Source: Bradyrhizobium sp. CSA207
GTDB lineage: Bacteria; Pseudomonadota; Alphaproteobacteria; Rhizobiales; Xanthobacteraceae
Direction: 5' to 3'
NCBI RefSeq assembly: GCF_029051685.1
Contig: NZ_JAACFT010000014.1
Span: forward strand, 1 to 64,000
DNA length: 64,000 nt
Below, in pieces: positions 26,528 to 35,988 of the stretch (the stretch's first letter is position 1; every line of letters begins with the position of its first letter). A program made the translations under genes and the position numbers. The notes beneath the pieces were generated by a model. That model made no database searches. It saw only the letters and a list, made by a program, of their open reading frames with translations, and was not told the DNA's origin.

Positions 26528-27133
26528 CTAGGCCGCGACCGTCTCCGGCAGATGGCGCAGGTGCACCGGCAGCTTGGCCGCGATCTCCGCCTCCGTGAGG
26601 TCGTCGAGAAGCTTCAGGACGGTGCCGCGCTGGCCCGCGTAGACGAGCACGGTGCGGCGACCGCGCATGGGCGCGGGCCAGCACTCGCCGGCATAGCCGC
26701 GATAGTCGTCATGCGTGCTCGACCAGATGTGCTCAAGCCGCTCGTCGCGAGTCATGGCGCGGACCGGCCGCGATTCGCGCTCGATGATCTCTGCCTTCAT
26801 CCGCTCCGGCGAACCCGGGGCCGATAAGTCGCAATAGCCGTGGAACCAGCGGAGCCTGCCGTCGATGGTGAGCGCGAAGAAGATGCTGGTGACGCCGCGG
26901 GTCATGAATTCGCGCATCGCGAACATGTCGGCGCGCATCCATAGCGGCGGCAGGATCTCGAGCATATAATCATGATCGCATTCTGCGATCTCGAACCACT
27001 CGCCCGCAAAGAGATGCGGGGCGTCACCTTCGGCCATTGCCGGATCGCCGCGATGGCGGTGGAACATACGGTACATCTCGTGGCGCGTGGCGACGCCTTC
27101 GAAGACTTTGCGGATGGTCAGTAAGGTGTGCAT
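26528..27133 (-). CDS. DUF1419 protein
   Basis: The 201-residue protein matches DUF1419: TIRKVFEGVATRHEMYRMFHRH, FAGEWFEIAECDHDYMLEILPPLWMRADMFAMREFMTRGVTSIFFALTIDGRLRWFHGYCDL. The function is unknown. The family is confined mainly to rhizobial plasmids. The start MHTLLT at 27133 has a perfect AAAAGGAG site. It lies between the methylase and toprim genes in the same direction. 168 bases without a gene separate it from the methylase. Confidence 0.85.
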   Translation of the reverse strand: MHTLLTIRKVFEGVATRHEMYRMFHRHRGDPAMAEGDAPHLFAGEWFEIAECDHDYMLEILPPLWMRADMFAMREFMTRGVTSIFFALTIDGRLRWFHGYCDLSAPGSPERMKAEIIERESRPVRAMTRDERLEHIWSSTHDDYRGYAGECWPAPMRGRRTVLVYAGQRGTVLKLLDDLTEAEIAAKLPVHLRHLPETVAA

Positions 27134-27330
27134 CGGCGGCTCCTTTTCAGCCTGACCGGGCTGAAGCGCGAGCGATCCGCCTGATCTCCTCATCACTCCA
27201 GTCCTTCGTCACACCTCCTCGGCAGCCGCCTCTCCGGTCCGGCGGGTCAAGGGCCGCGGCACGCGGGCGAAGCTTCACCCTTGACGCGCCGGCCGGGCAT
27301 GCGGCAGCGATCCTCGCTTTTTCTCATTCC

Positions 27331-28290
27331 TCATATTCGTTCGCCTTCGCGCGGACGACATACAGCACGGGACCATGCCGTGCCTTCGTGTCCACCCCCG
27401 ATTCGGGCGGCGCTGAGGTCTTCGTTCCAATCGTCGGTGCGCGGCTGCGACCGCAGGAAACGAGAGCCGGCCTCGTCCGCGATCTCCCGAATCCGACGGG
27501 CGTAGATTTCGCCCTGCCGATTGTTATCGGTCGCGGCGACAATGACCGCATTGGCGCGCCCGGCCAAAGCACGGATCGCCGTCTCGGTTGCCGTCGCCCA
27601 TCCTCCGCCGGTGCTGAGATACAGCGTGTCATCACGTAACTGTTCGAGAGCGGCAAGGCTCATCGCATCGACCGCCGCTTCCGTCACACAGATGCGCACG
27701 CCATCGGCAGCGCCCAGGCGGAACAGCTCCTTCGCACCGCCCGTCGCAAACCCGCGCCAGTTCCGGCCACGCTCCTCCCAGCCAGTGATGATGCCGACCG
27801 AGTCGCTGTGCGCCGCCCACATGCTGCCTTGCGACCCCTCGCGGAGCCGTCCTCCGGTAACGGCGGCGGCGATGATCCCTTCGGGGATATGCCGGTCGAT
27901 CGCCAGGTAGCGCCAGGTCGCGGAGCCGGGCCGAGGTTCGGTGCGATGGCGCCAACGCTGCGCAATCGAGGCAAGGGGTTTTGGCTTTGCGATAGGCCGC
28001 CAGGCGGGCGCGCTGGGCACAAAGCCGACGACGCCGGAAACGCGATCACACGCGTCAGCGAATCCAACGGCACCCAGATGTTGGGCGAGCGAAAACACGT
28101 CCCCCTTCGCCGTCGAGAGCGGATCGAACCAGCCGCGACCATCGTGGATGACGATGACGATCCCCTCGTTACGGCGATACTTGATCGCCCGGCGGGTGCT
28201 CTCCTTGATGTCGACCTTCCACCCGTGCTGCTCGAGCAGCGCCGAACAGCCGACCTGTTCGCGCAGCACTTCGATTTCTCTTTTGTCCAT
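27331..28290 (-). CDS. DUF3991/toprim-domain protein
   Basis: The 319-residue protein starts MDKREIEVLREQVGCSALLEQHGWKVD. It has a DUF3991-like segment (TEPRPGSATWRYLAIDRHIPEGII). Then comes a toprim domain with the acidic motifs VTEAAVDAMSL near residue 230 and AATDNNRQGE near 275. Toprim domains occur in primases, topoisomerases and nucleases. Plasmid members of this type are thought to be primase-like. The start is inferred from the conserved region, since the frame is open 45 codons further upstream. The next 197 bases before DUF1419 are empty. Confidence 0.78.
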   Translation of the reverse strand: MDKREIEVLREQVGCSALLEQHGWKVDIKESTRRAIKYRRNEGIVIVIHDGRGWFDPLSTAKGDVFSLAQHLGAVGFADACDRVSGVVGFVPSAPAWRPIAKPKPLASIAQRWRHRTEPRPGSATWRYLAIDRHIPEGIIAAAVTGGRLREGSQGSMWAAHSDSVGIITGWEERGRNWRGFATGGAKELFRLGAADGVRICVTEAAVDAMSLAALEQLRDDTLYLSTGGGWATATETAIRALAGRANAVIVAATDNNRQGEIYARRIREIADEAGSRFLRSQPRTDDWNEDLSAARIGGGHEGTAWSRAVCRPREGERI

Positions 28291-28496
28291 ATGCCTACGC
28301 CGGGGCTCGCCCAGGCGAGGCCCGACCCTTTCCTTTGGTTGTTTTGCTTGTTCCGACCCTTTGCGGGACACCCTCGACCGGCCGCGAAGCCGGCCGGATG
28401 CAAGGGCGCGGTGACAGGTCGTCAATCACCGGATCGCACCCGCGGCGAAGCTTCCCTTGCAGGCGGCCTGGCGCCAGCGGCAGCCGGTCACCCGGC

Positions 28497-28673
28497 TCAA
28501 TGAGCCGGGGACCAAGGATCGTATTCGTGAACGATGGCGTCGTGCTCACCGTCGTATTCGCTGGAGACCATGACGCCGAATTCGTCATCGACCTGGAAGA
28601 GGATGACGGGCACCATGAGCGTGCGGGCCAGGTCGAAGGCGTGGTTCTGGGCGAGGGTGAGATTGTGCGACAT
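28497..28673 (-). CDS. Small plasmid protein, 58 residues
   Basis: An unbroken frame begins MSHNLTLAQNHAFDLARTLM, followed by VPVILFQVDDEFGVMVSSEYDGEHDAIVHEYDP. It starts with ATG at 28673 after a GGGAG. Its sequence is regular, and it sits just upstream of the toprim gene in the same direction, as tiny genes do in related plasmid blocks. I recognise the style but no named family. It is easily missed because of its length. Confidence 0.6.
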   Translation of the reverse strand: MSHNLTLAQNHAFDLARTLMVPVILFQVDDEFGVMVSSEYDGEHDAIVHEYDPWSPAH

Positions 28674-29106
28674 CGAAAGGCTCCCGTGTTGAGGCGGGGA
28701 CCATCCCCGCTCGACAGGCGCCGATGTGTTCGGGGGCGGCCGCGGTCACCTCGAGAGGCGAAGCCGAAGAGGTCGCACGCTTGCGTAGCGAACCCCTTGC
28801 GGGTTGATCGTAGAAGGCCGCGCCGGAACCAAGGAAAGCCCATTCGAGAGCGGGGTGGTCCTTTCCCGGAAGCGTGGATTTGCGGGATCGCACATTTTGC
28901 ATCGAGAAGCCTGTGCCACTCTCATCGAGATGAGCGAACAATGGGTCACGGCTCGCCTCGAAGTCGACCAGGATTATTGGTCGATGTGTACGAAGCGCAT
29001 TGCGTCGCAGGTAAACAACAGGCCCTGCGGACGCGACCGACTGTGCACCTGAACGCGTAGCGTCCTGAAACGACCTGCATGAGCCGCTGCCAGCTCGAGC
29101 GTTGCG
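28674..29106. other. Gap without a recognised gene
   Basis: This 433-base stretch contains no frame I can support. It marks the right end of the plasmid-backbone block and the beginning of a region of broken genes. Confidence 0.4.
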
Positions 29107-29535
29107 TCAGGGATGGCGGCCCGTGAGGGGGAAGACCCGCCGACGGGGCTTCAGCGTAGCCCCCAGCCCGACCCCGCAGGGAGACACCCTGATTCGTCTC
29201 GCCGACAATGCCCGATAGCCGTCAACGGGGCCCGCGGTCGTCACAGTGGTTCCCGAGGGGAGTCTGAGATCCGGCAAATCAAGTGCGGGATTATAAGTTC
29301 CGAGAGCGTTTGCGAGTGGCTTGACCGCCGCGGTTGGCTCCGCCGGCTCCGCGCTTGCGCGTTTGACGCGCTTGGCGCCTGACCTGTTTCCGGCGACAGT
29401 CGCTGTGACCGGACGGGTTTGGTCCGGGGCCCGCACCGTCACGCTGGGCAGTTGTGTAGATTGGGCATGGGCGATTTCGGGGATGGCGAGAAGCGCAAGG
29501 ACGCTCACGCCTCCCAAGGCATGAAAACGAAACAT
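29107..29535 (-). pseudogene. TonB-dependent receptor, N-terminal fragment
   Basis: The frame starts MFRFHALGGVSVLALLAIPEIAHAQ, a signal peptide. QLPSVTVRAPDQTRPV follows, the usual start of a mature TonB-dependent receptor of this type, and then LRLPSGTTVTTAGPVDGYRALSA. From there the sequence becomes unrelated arginine-rich text and stops. A full receptor would have about 650-800 residues, so only the first 100 or so survive. A C-terminal fragment of such a receptor lies close by on the opposite strand (29698-30087). Confidence 0.7.
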
Positions 29536-29697
29536 CGGATACTCTCCAACTCGAGCGCAACCGCCCGCCAATAGTCGACAACGTCATCGACGACGGCCAA
29601 GCGGCCGCACCGATCTGGCGATTTTGGAAAAGTCAGGAGTTCGAAGGGGGAGCGCGGGCTTGGGCGTTTCCGCCACTGCGAGAATTCCGCAGTTAAT

Positions 29698-30087
29698 GTG
29701 ACATACACCTACAGCGAATTCCGCTTCGACAATGATGCCAAGTGGGGCAATAACCGCCTGCCGGGCGCGCCGCCGCATTATCTCCGTGCCGAAATTCTCT
29801 ACAGGAATGCGAATGGCTTCTATATCGGGCCAAATGTGGAATGGATGCCGCAGGCATTCTTCGCCGACAACGCCAATACGCTCACGGTGGATCCGTACGC
29901 CCTTCTGAACTTCAAGGTCGGTTACGACAAGGGCACGGGCTGGTCCGGCTACATCAAGGCGCGCAACCTGCTCGACACCCGCTACATCTCCAGCACGGTC
30001 ACGGTCGGAAGGGCCGACCCGACCATGGGGCTGTTCAATCCCGGCACCGGCCGCGCGATCTACGGCGGCGTGCGCTACAGGATGTAG
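29698..30087 (+). pseudogene. TonB-dependent receptor, C-terminal fragment
   Basis: The frame carries the last barrel strands of an outer-membrane receptor: TYTYSEFRFDNDAKWGNNRLPGAPPHYLRAEILY, GPNVEWMPQAFFADNANTL, YALLNFKVGYD, ARNLLDTRYIS. It ends in GGVRYRM with a terminal aromatic region typical of beta-barrels. No start or N-terminal part precedes it. The gene is followed at once by a broken ycnI, an arrangement known for copper-related receptor loci. Confidence 0.78.
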
Positions 30088-30151
30088 GAAGGAATAAAAG
30101 ATGACTTCGCCAATCACCTACAGGCTCATCACCAGAAAAGGCTCGCCCCAA

Positions 30152-30654
30152 ATGCGAAGCGCTCTGATCGCAATCTCGGCCCTGCTTGGCTTCACCGCGG
30201 CGGCGCAGGCGCATGTGACGCTCGGACAGACGGAGGCTCCGATCGGGGCCGGCTACCGCGCCACGTTTCGCGTTCCGCATGGTTGCGGCAACTCGCCGAC
30301 CCTGAAGGTCCGCGTCCAAATTCCGGTTGGCGTCGTCGGCGTCGAGCCAATGCCGAAAGCCGGCTGGCAGATCGACCTCGTCAAAGGCGCCTACTACAAG
30401 CCCTATGCGATGTATCACAACAACGTCACCGAGGGCGTCAAGGAGGTGTCGTGCCGGACGACTATTACGAGGAGTTCGTCATTTCCGTCTATCTGACCGA
30501 TGATCTCGTGCCCGGGCGCATGCTCTACTTCCCCGTGGTGCAGGAATGCGAGGGCGGTGGTACGCATCGCTGGATCGAGATTCCCCAAGAAGGCAAGTCG
30601 GCGGCGGACTACAAGGAGCCGGCGCCGGGCGTGAAGCTGCTGCCGAAACAATAG
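30152..30654 (+). pseudogene. YcnI-like DUF1775 copper protein, frameshifted
   Basis: The first frame, from MRSALIAISALLGFTAAAQAH (signal peptide, then the copper-binding N-terminal histidine expected in YcnI), runs to about 30452 (NNVTEGVKEVS). The remainder continues in another frame from 30453 (PDDYYEEFVISVYLTDDL, YFPVVQECEGGGTHRWIEIP). The junction VTEGVKEVS / PDDYY lacks a few residues normally found there, so a small deletion broke the frame. It lies 64 bases after the receptor fragment. Periplasmic copper handling is the family role. Confidence 0.8.
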
Positions 30655-31831
30655 GGACGGAAATCGGTCACATAAAGACGGTCACATAAAGAGGGATCCA
30701 ATGCGGCGTAGGGAGTTCTTCACCATCGGCGCCGCCGATCAGGCTTCTTGCACATAGTAAGGAAGGCACTGATGTTGAAGAGAGTGACCGCGCTGTGCAA
30801 GGGTCTCGCAGACGAAAGCCTCGTTGAGGGGAGACGCTATGCTTTTGCGCCGCGGTTTACTTGGTCGACGCAATTGATGATGCCAAGGCGGTTAGTGAAG
30901 ACGGCCGGCCAACCTGGGCGACTGTGAAGAAGGATTCGCTCATTTGCGCACCGCCCGATCGCCGGCCGCCTCTCCTTTGTTGTCAGCATTTAAATCGCTC
31001 CGGTCGGGACGAATCTTTCTGCGCGCGCTCGTTTCCGGGCGGTTAGCGCAGGGCAGGGGATTCGGAATTGGCAAGGCTGCGGCATGTAAAACGTTGGCGG
31101 CCCGCAAATAACTCCCACGGGCACTCGCGGCGTCGACAACCGAAACGTCCCTAGGAGATTGCTGCTCGTGGGGGATCGCGCGGAATTTGCACTTGAGATG
31201 GGACTCTTAATCACCGGCTCTGTCGGAATTTCCTTAACGTACAGGGGGCATTTTCGCCGTACGCGGCCTTAGCTGGTCATCATCGGACAGGTCTTGAGCG
31301 CCAGTTATCATCTCTTTCGTTGGATCCGCTGACATAGAGAACGTGAGCCTCCAAGATAGTGACGGCCGTTCTCTCTCAGAACTCCGCAACGCAACGAATT
31401 GGGTGAAACGAGCGTGAACAAAACGGGATGGGAACGACCGTCGCCCTGAGAAAGATCAATAACTTAGAAGATGCTCACTGCGTTCGGGACGCAGGACTCG
31501 CCCTCGTCAGACGGCCACGGCCAGCGAATGTCGGTATCGGTGGATGCGCCTCCCGGCAACCAACCTCAAAGAAATCTCACTCACTGTCGGCGCTACACGT
31601 CGAAATCCTTCTCCATTGCCGCGGACAACATGTCGATCCTGACCAGTAATTTTGCTGCTTCCGCGCGCTATGGCGCTGCGTGAACTGTCGCGCCGAGTAT
31701 GTGTTCTCGCGACTTCGAGCCTATGCATCGATGATGCGCCGGCCTGATCGAGACACAAGCGGTTATACTCCGCGGATGTGGGCGGCGAGGTCGCGATCTG
31801 TGGTGCCGAAGCTCGGTGACCCGATCAGATT
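30655..31831. other. 1.2-kb region without intact genes
   Basis: After the ycnI remnant come a direct repeat GGTCACATAAAGA (about 30666 and 30680) and a 19-codon fragment MRRREFFTIGAADQASCT at 30701-30759, which resembles a Tat signal start. It may be a relic of a redox-protein gene from the same copper locus. The rest to 31831 holds no frame with a recognisable product. Confidence 0.45.
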
Positions 31832-32152
31832 TCAGGATTTCGGCGTTCCGCCCGAGCGCGCCGCTATCAGGAAGCCGATCGCCAGCGTGAGGATCGCGCC
31901 CGCCACGGCGCCGGTGAGCACCTGGATGACCACGAATTCCGCTACCGTTGACGGATTCTGGCTGCCGCTGCCCGTCACGATGGTGACGGCGGCCTCCTGC
32001 AGGAACGCGCCGCTCAGGGCGCCGCCGACGAGGCCGGTGAGGCTGTGGCCGATGAAGCCGAAGCGATGTTCGTGGGCCGCACTCGCGGCCGCATGGGCAC
32101 CGAAGAAGCCCGCGACCGTCTGGACCGCCAGTCCCCAGAGCGTCCACGTCAT
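31832..32152 (-). CDS. Small integral membrane protein, 106 residues
   Basis: The protein MTWTLWGLAVQTVAGFFGAH has three hydrophobic segments (around residues 3-20, 30-60 and 75-98), several rich in glycine and alanine. It lies directly downstream of arsR on the same strand, with 4 bases between stop and start, so it is coexpressed with the arsenic regulator. I do not recognise the family. A role in metal or arsenic handling is only suggested by position. Confidence 0.65.
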   Translation of the reverse strand: MTWTLWGLAVQTVAGFFGAHAAASAAHEHRFGFIGHSLTGLVGGALSGAFLQEAAVTIVTGSGSQNPSTVAEFVVIQVLTGAVAGAILTLAIGFLIAARSGGTPKS

Positions 32153-32156
32153 GCGA

Positions 32157-32639
32157 TCAGCCCTTGCGCTTGACGGCCTTCTTCGCCGGCCGCGTCTTGG
32201 CCGGCGCCGGCCCGCAACACGCCGCGGCGTCGGCCGCGACCAAATTGCACAGCTCCGGATGTCCATCGCAGCACTCGCTGACCAGAAACCCTATCAGCGC
32301 CCGCATTCCCTCAACGTTCGTGCTATAGATGATGGTCCGCCCTTCGCGGGTGCTGCGGAGCAGGCCTGCCCGGACCAGGATGGCCAGGTGGGAGGAAAGC
32401 GTGTTGTGCGGCGCGCCAATGGTGTCGGCGATCACGCCGGCGGTGATGCCGACCGGCTCATGCTTGATGAGCAGCCTGAAGATCGCTAGGCGCGTGGGCT
32501 GAGCAAGTGCGGCAAGAGTTGAAATCGCGTGCGGCTCGGACAACTCTCCTTGGACTGGCCGGGTGCTGGCGTGGCTGGCAACGGCCAGCATCGATTTCCG
32601 CATTCCGTAGTCTCCGCGCGAGTCATCTAGGTGCGTCAT
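32157..32639 (-). CDS. arsR: ArsR-family arsenic-responsive repressor (next to aioBA)
   Basis: The 160-residue ArsR/SmtB protein has the helix-turn-helix GVIADTIGAPHNTLSSHLAILVRAGLLRSTREGRTIIYS. The cysteine cluster ECCDGHPELC (C123, C124, C131) is typical of arsenite-sensing ArsR of the type with C-terminal binding sites. Another CC pair (141-142) follows before a basic tail. The ATG at 32639 is preferred, but a later ATG at 32603 is possible. It is divergent from aioB, with the operator palindrome 32690-32707 between them, so it probably represses both directions. Confidence 0.88.
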   Translation of the reverse strand: MTHLDDSRGDYGMRKSMLAVASHASTRPVQGELSEPHAISTLAALAQPTRLAIFRLLIKHEPVGITAGVIADTIGAPHNTLSSHLAILVRAGLLRSTREGRTIIYSTNVEGMRALIGFLVSECCDGHPELCNLVAADAAACCGPAPAKTRPAKKAVKRKG

Positions 32640-32689
32640 GTTTACCCCACGAGGAAGGTGACAAGCCAGAACATTTCCATTATTAAATG

Positions 32690-32707
32690 TGTCGAGACGT
32701 CTCGACA
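32690..32707. promoter_or_regulatory. ArsR operator, site 1 (TGTCG-N8-CGACA)
   Basis: TGTCGAGACGTCTCGACA is a perfect 18-bp palindrome between arsR and aioB. The same half-sites with the same spacing occur at 39508-39525, upstream of the ArsR-ArsC fusion gene. Confidence 0.8.
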
Positions 32708-32793
32708 GATCGTAGCCCCCGGATGTGAAGGGCGTGCGACAATAACGAGCGCTCCGGCCGGTAGGCGTATCGGTCCGATCTCGAGGAAACACC

Positions 32794-32813
32794 CGCCAGT
32801 AGGCGTACTGGCG
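32794..32813. promoter_or_regulatory. Inverted repeat just before aioB
   Basis: CGCCAGTA (32794-32801) and TACTGGCG (32806-32813) flank GGCG, 19 bases before the aioB ATG. It could be an operator or an RNA hairpin close to the ribosome site. It differs from the TGTCG operator. Confidence 0.5.
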
Positions 32814-32832
32814 AACCCGAGGAGCATTTGCC

Positions 32833-33354
32833 ATGTCGCGCTGCGATCGCATGGTCGACGTCGGCCGCCGCCGTTTCATGAGCGGGGCGGGTCTTGCCGC
32901 TGCCGGAGTTGCCGTCACCTCAATCACACCTATTCCGGCTCAGGCTGCGACGGGAGCCGCAAGGGTAGACTACCCCGTCAATCGTCTGGCCAACGTTCGG
33001 GATCTCAAGCTCAACGAGCCGCTGAACGTCTCCTATCCGGACGCAAATGCTCCTGGCGTGCTTTTGAAGCTCGGTAAGCTAGTGCCAGGCGGGGTAGGAG
33101 CCGAAAGCGATATCGTCGGGTTCACGACGATCTGCCCGCACAAGGGCTTCACCCTCAATTACGGCGCGGGTGACCGGACCATGAATTGTCCCGGCCATTA
33201 TTCCCGCTTCGACTGCGAGGCGGGCGGCCAGCAGATCTGGGGTCAGGCGACACAAAATCTCCCTCAGTACGTGCTCCGTGTCGACGACAAGGGCGACATC
33301 TACGCCGAAGGCGTGGATGAGTTGCTCTACGGCCGCCTTTCCAACGTGCTCTAA
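32833..33354 (+). CDS. aioB: Arsenite oxidase small subunit (Rieske protein)
   Basis: The 173-residue protein has a Tat signal (RRRFMSGAGLAAAGVAVTS) and a Rieske [2Fe-2S] site. The ligands are C101 and H103 in CPHKGF, and C119 and H122 in CPGHYSRFD. It passes electrons from AioA to a cytochrome in the periplasm. A GAGGAG ribosome site precedes the ATG. aioA follows after 15 bases. No cytochrome c or aioXSR regulator genes are present, so the electron acceptor and extra regulation must lie elsewhere. Confidence 0.95.
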   Translation: MSRCDRMVDVGRRRFMSGAGLAAAGVAVTSITPIPAQAATGAARVDYPVNRLANVRDLKLNEPLNVSYPDANAPGVLLKLGKLVPGGVGAESDIVGFTTICPHKGFTLNYGAGDRTMNCPGHYSRFDCEAGGQQIWGQATQNLPQYVLRVDDKGDIYAEGVDELLYGRLSNVL

Positions 33355-33369
33355 GGCGGAGGAACGACC

Positions 33370-35982
33370 GTGGCCTACAAGCGTCAAATCGATCGGCTCC
33401 CGATCATCCCCGCGGACGCCAAGGAATCCAACGTAACCTGCCACTACTGCATCGTCGGCTGCGGCTACAAGGCCTATACCTGGTCCGCCAGCACACAGGG
33501 CGGTACGGCGCCCAATCAGAATAAGTTCGGTGTGGATCTGAGCAAGCAGCAGGGTGCGGAGACCGCGGCCTGGTATTCGCCGTCGATGTACAACATCGTT
33601 CGCCAGAACGGCCAGGATGTGCACATCGTCATCAAGCCCGACAAGGACTGCGTCGTGAATTCGGGCCTGGGGTCGGTCCGCGGCGCCCGCATGGCGGAGA
33701 TGAGCTACTCGCAGCAGCGCAATACGCAACTGCAGCGCCTCACGGACCCCATGGTCTGGCGCTATGGGCAGATGCAGCCGACGAGCTGGGACGATGCGCT
33801 CGACCTCGTCGCACAAGTGACGGTCGCGGTGATGAACGACATGGGCGAAGATGGCGTGTTCGTCTCGGCCTTCGACCATGGCGGCGCCGGCGGCGGCTAC
33901 GAAAACACCTGGGGCACCGGCAAGCTCTACTTCGGCGCCATGAAGGTGAAGAATATCCGGATTCACAATCGCCCGGCGTACAACTCGGAAGTCCACGCCA
34001 CGCGGGACATGGGTGTGGGCGAGCTCAACAACTGCTACGAGGATGCCGAGCTCGCCGACACAATCATTGCAGTGGGTACCAACGCGCTCGAGACCCAGAC
34101 CAATTACTTCCTGAATCATTGGGTCCCCAACCTGCGCGGAACTTCGCTCGACAAGAAGAAGGCCGAGTTCGGCTCCGAACCGGTGGAGCGCGCCAAGGTC
34201 ATCATTGTCGACCCGCGTCGAACGGTAACGGTCAACGCCTGCGAGGTCGAAGCCGGCAAAGAGAACGTCATGCATCTGGCGATCAATCCCGGCACGGATC
34301 TCGCGTTGTTCAATGCGTGGATGACGCGCATTGCGGACAAGGGCTGGGTCGACAAAGCGTACGTTGACGCCTCGACGACCAATTTCGATCAGATGAAGGC
34401 CGCCAACAAACTCAGCTTGGAAGACGCAGCGAAGATCACGGGTCTTACTGCCGATCAAATTAGCAAATCCGCTGAATGGATCGCGCAGCCAAAAGCGGGC
34501 AATGCACGTCGTCGAGCGATGTTCGCCTACGAAAAGGGCCTGATTTGGGGCAACGACAACTACCGCACCAACGGCGCCCTGGTGAATGTCGCGCTTGCAA
34601 CGGGCAATATTGGTCGGCCCGGCGGCGGTTGCGTCCGCATGGGCGGACACCAGGAAGGCTACTCACGGCCGTCCGATGCGCATGTGGGACGGCCCGCCGC
34701 GTACGTCGACCAACTTCTGATCGAAGGCAAGGGCGGTGTCCATCACATCTGGGGATGCGACCACTACAAGACCACGCTGAACGCATTCAAGTTCAAGCAG
34801 GCCTACAAGAAGCGCACCGACATGGTGAAGGACGCCATGATGACCGCGCCCTATGGCGATCGGCCTGCGATGATCAACGCGATCGCCGATGCCATCAAGA
34901 AAGGCGGACTGTTTGCGGTCGACGTCGACATCGTCCCGACCAAGATCGGCGAGGCCTGCCACGTTTGGCTGCCGGCTGCGACCTCGGGGGAGGCGAACCT
35001 CACCTCGATGAACGGCGAACGCCGCATGCGCCTGACCGAGAAGTACATGGATCCGCCCGGGCAGGCGATGCCCGATTGCCTGATCGCCGCGCGCATCGCC
35101 AATCACATGGAGCGGGTGCTGCGCGAACAGGGCAAGCCCGAGGTTGCCGACCGCTTCAAGGGCTTCGACTGGAAGACCGAAGAAGACGCCTTCATGGACG
35201 GCTATCACCAGCATGAGAAGGGCGGCGAGTTCGTCACCTATGCCCGGTTGCGCGTCATGGGGACGAACGGCTTCCAGGAGCCCGCGGTCGGGCTCGAGAC
35301 CACCGGCCCTGTCGCCGCCGGCACGTCGACCGGCACAACGACGGGAGAGGTTTTAAAGGGACCGGCCATCGAAGGCGCCCGCGGAAAGGAGCCTGTCCAG
35401 AAAAAGGGGGCCCCAACATCAGGGGCGGTGTCGCCGGCGTCGGGCGGCGCCGAGCGGATCCTCGGCACCAAGCGGCTCTATGCCGACGGCAAGTTCAATA
35501 GCAAGGACGGGAAGGCCAAATTTATGGAGACGCAGTGGCGCGGCCTGCAGGCGCCCGGCAAAGAAGCCGAGATGAAGAAATTCCCGTTCCTGATCAACAA
35601 TGGCCGGGCCAACATCACCTGGCAGAGTTCCTACCTCGACCAGGACAACGAGTTTGTGACCGATCGGACGCCGTATCCCTACCTCCAGATGAATCCGCAA
35701 GACATGGACGAGCTGCGGCTTAAGCAGGGTGATCTCGTCGAAGTTTACAACGACAACGGCTCGACCCAGGCCATGGTCTATCCGACGCCGACAGCCAAGC
35801 CAAAACAGACGTTCATGGTCTTCGCCCAAGCAAACGGCGTGCAAGGGAACGTCGTCTCACCCGGCGTGAACGAATTCATCATCCCGAATTACAAGCAGAC
35901 GTGGGCGAGCATCCGTAAGCTCGCGGATGCGCCCGAGGGTGTGAAGCATCTCAGCTTCAAGTCGCTCGACTACACGGCCTGA
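33370..35982 (+). CDS. aioA: Arsenite oxidase large subunit (molybdopterin)
   Basis: The 870-residue DMSO-reductase-family enzyme oxidises arsenite to arsenate. The 3Fe-4S ligands are in CHYCIVGCGYKAY (C24, C27, C31), followed by the molybdopterin segments DKDCVVNSGLGSVRGARMAE and VIIVDPRRTVTVNACE. It has no signal peptide, as expected, because it is exported with AioB. A proline/glycine/threonine-rich stretch around residues 655-700 (TSTGTTTGEV, KKGAPTSGAVSPASGG) appears longer than in the classic enzyme and makes the protein slightly long. It starts on GTG with GGAGG upstream. The frame is intact. Confidence 0.96.
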   Translation: MAYKRQIDRLPIIPADAKESNVTCHYCIVGCGYKAYTWSASTQGGTAPNQNKFGVDLSKQQGAETAAWYSPSMYNIVRQNGQDVHIVIKPDKDCVVNSGLGSVRGARMAEMSYSQQRNTQLQRLTDPMVWRYGQMQPTSWDDALDLVAQVTVAVMNDMGEDGVFVSAFDHGGAGGGYENTWGTGKLYFGAMKVKNIRIHNRPAYNSEVHATRDMGVGELNNCYEDAELADTIIAVGTNALETQTNYFLNHWVPNLRGTSLDKKKAEFGSEPVERAKVIIVDPRRTVTVNACEVEAGKENVMHLAINPGTDLALFNAWMTRIADKGWVDKAYVDASTTNFDQMKAANKLSLEDAAKITGLTADQISKSAEWIAQPKAGNARRRAMFAYEKGLIWGNDNYRTNGALVNVALATGNIGRPGGGCVRMGGHQEGYSRPSDAHVGRPAAYVDQLLIEGKGGVHHIWGCDHYKTTLNAFKFKQAYKKRTDMVKDAMMTAPYGDRPAMINAIADAIKKGGLFAVDVDIVPTKIGEACHVWLPAATSGEANLTSMNGERRMRLTEKYMDPPGQAMPDCLIAARIANHMERVLREQGKPEVADRFKGFDWKTEEDAFMDGYHQHEKGGEFVTYARLRVMGTNGFQEPAVGLETTGPVAAGTSTGTTTGEVLKGPAIEGARGKEPVQKKGAPTSGAVSPASGGAERILGTKRLYADGKFNSKDGKAKFMETQWRGLQAPGKEAEMKKFPFLINNGRANITWQSSYLDQDNEFVTDRTPYPYLQMNPQDMDELRLKQGDLVEVYNDNGSTQAMVYPTPTAKPKQTFMVFAQANGVQGNVVSPGVNEFIIPNYKQTWASIRKLADAPEGVKHLSFKSLDYTA

Positions 35983-35988
35983 GGTTTG

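Noticed and set aside
29107..30087. The two TonB receptor pieces as one interrupted gene
   Set aside because: They lie on opposite strands pointing away from each other, so a single interrupted gene would require an inversion; they are listed as separate fragments.
30666..30692. Direct repeat GGTCACATAAAGA as a start of a CRISPR or iteron array
   Set aside because: Only two copies occur, adjacent to each other, with no further spacing pattern. No CRISPR-like repeat-spacer array was seen anywhere in the window.
33079..34650. 523-codon minus-strand frame opposite aioBA
   Set aside because: It is antisense to the Rieske and molybdopterin genes, whose motifs are complete.
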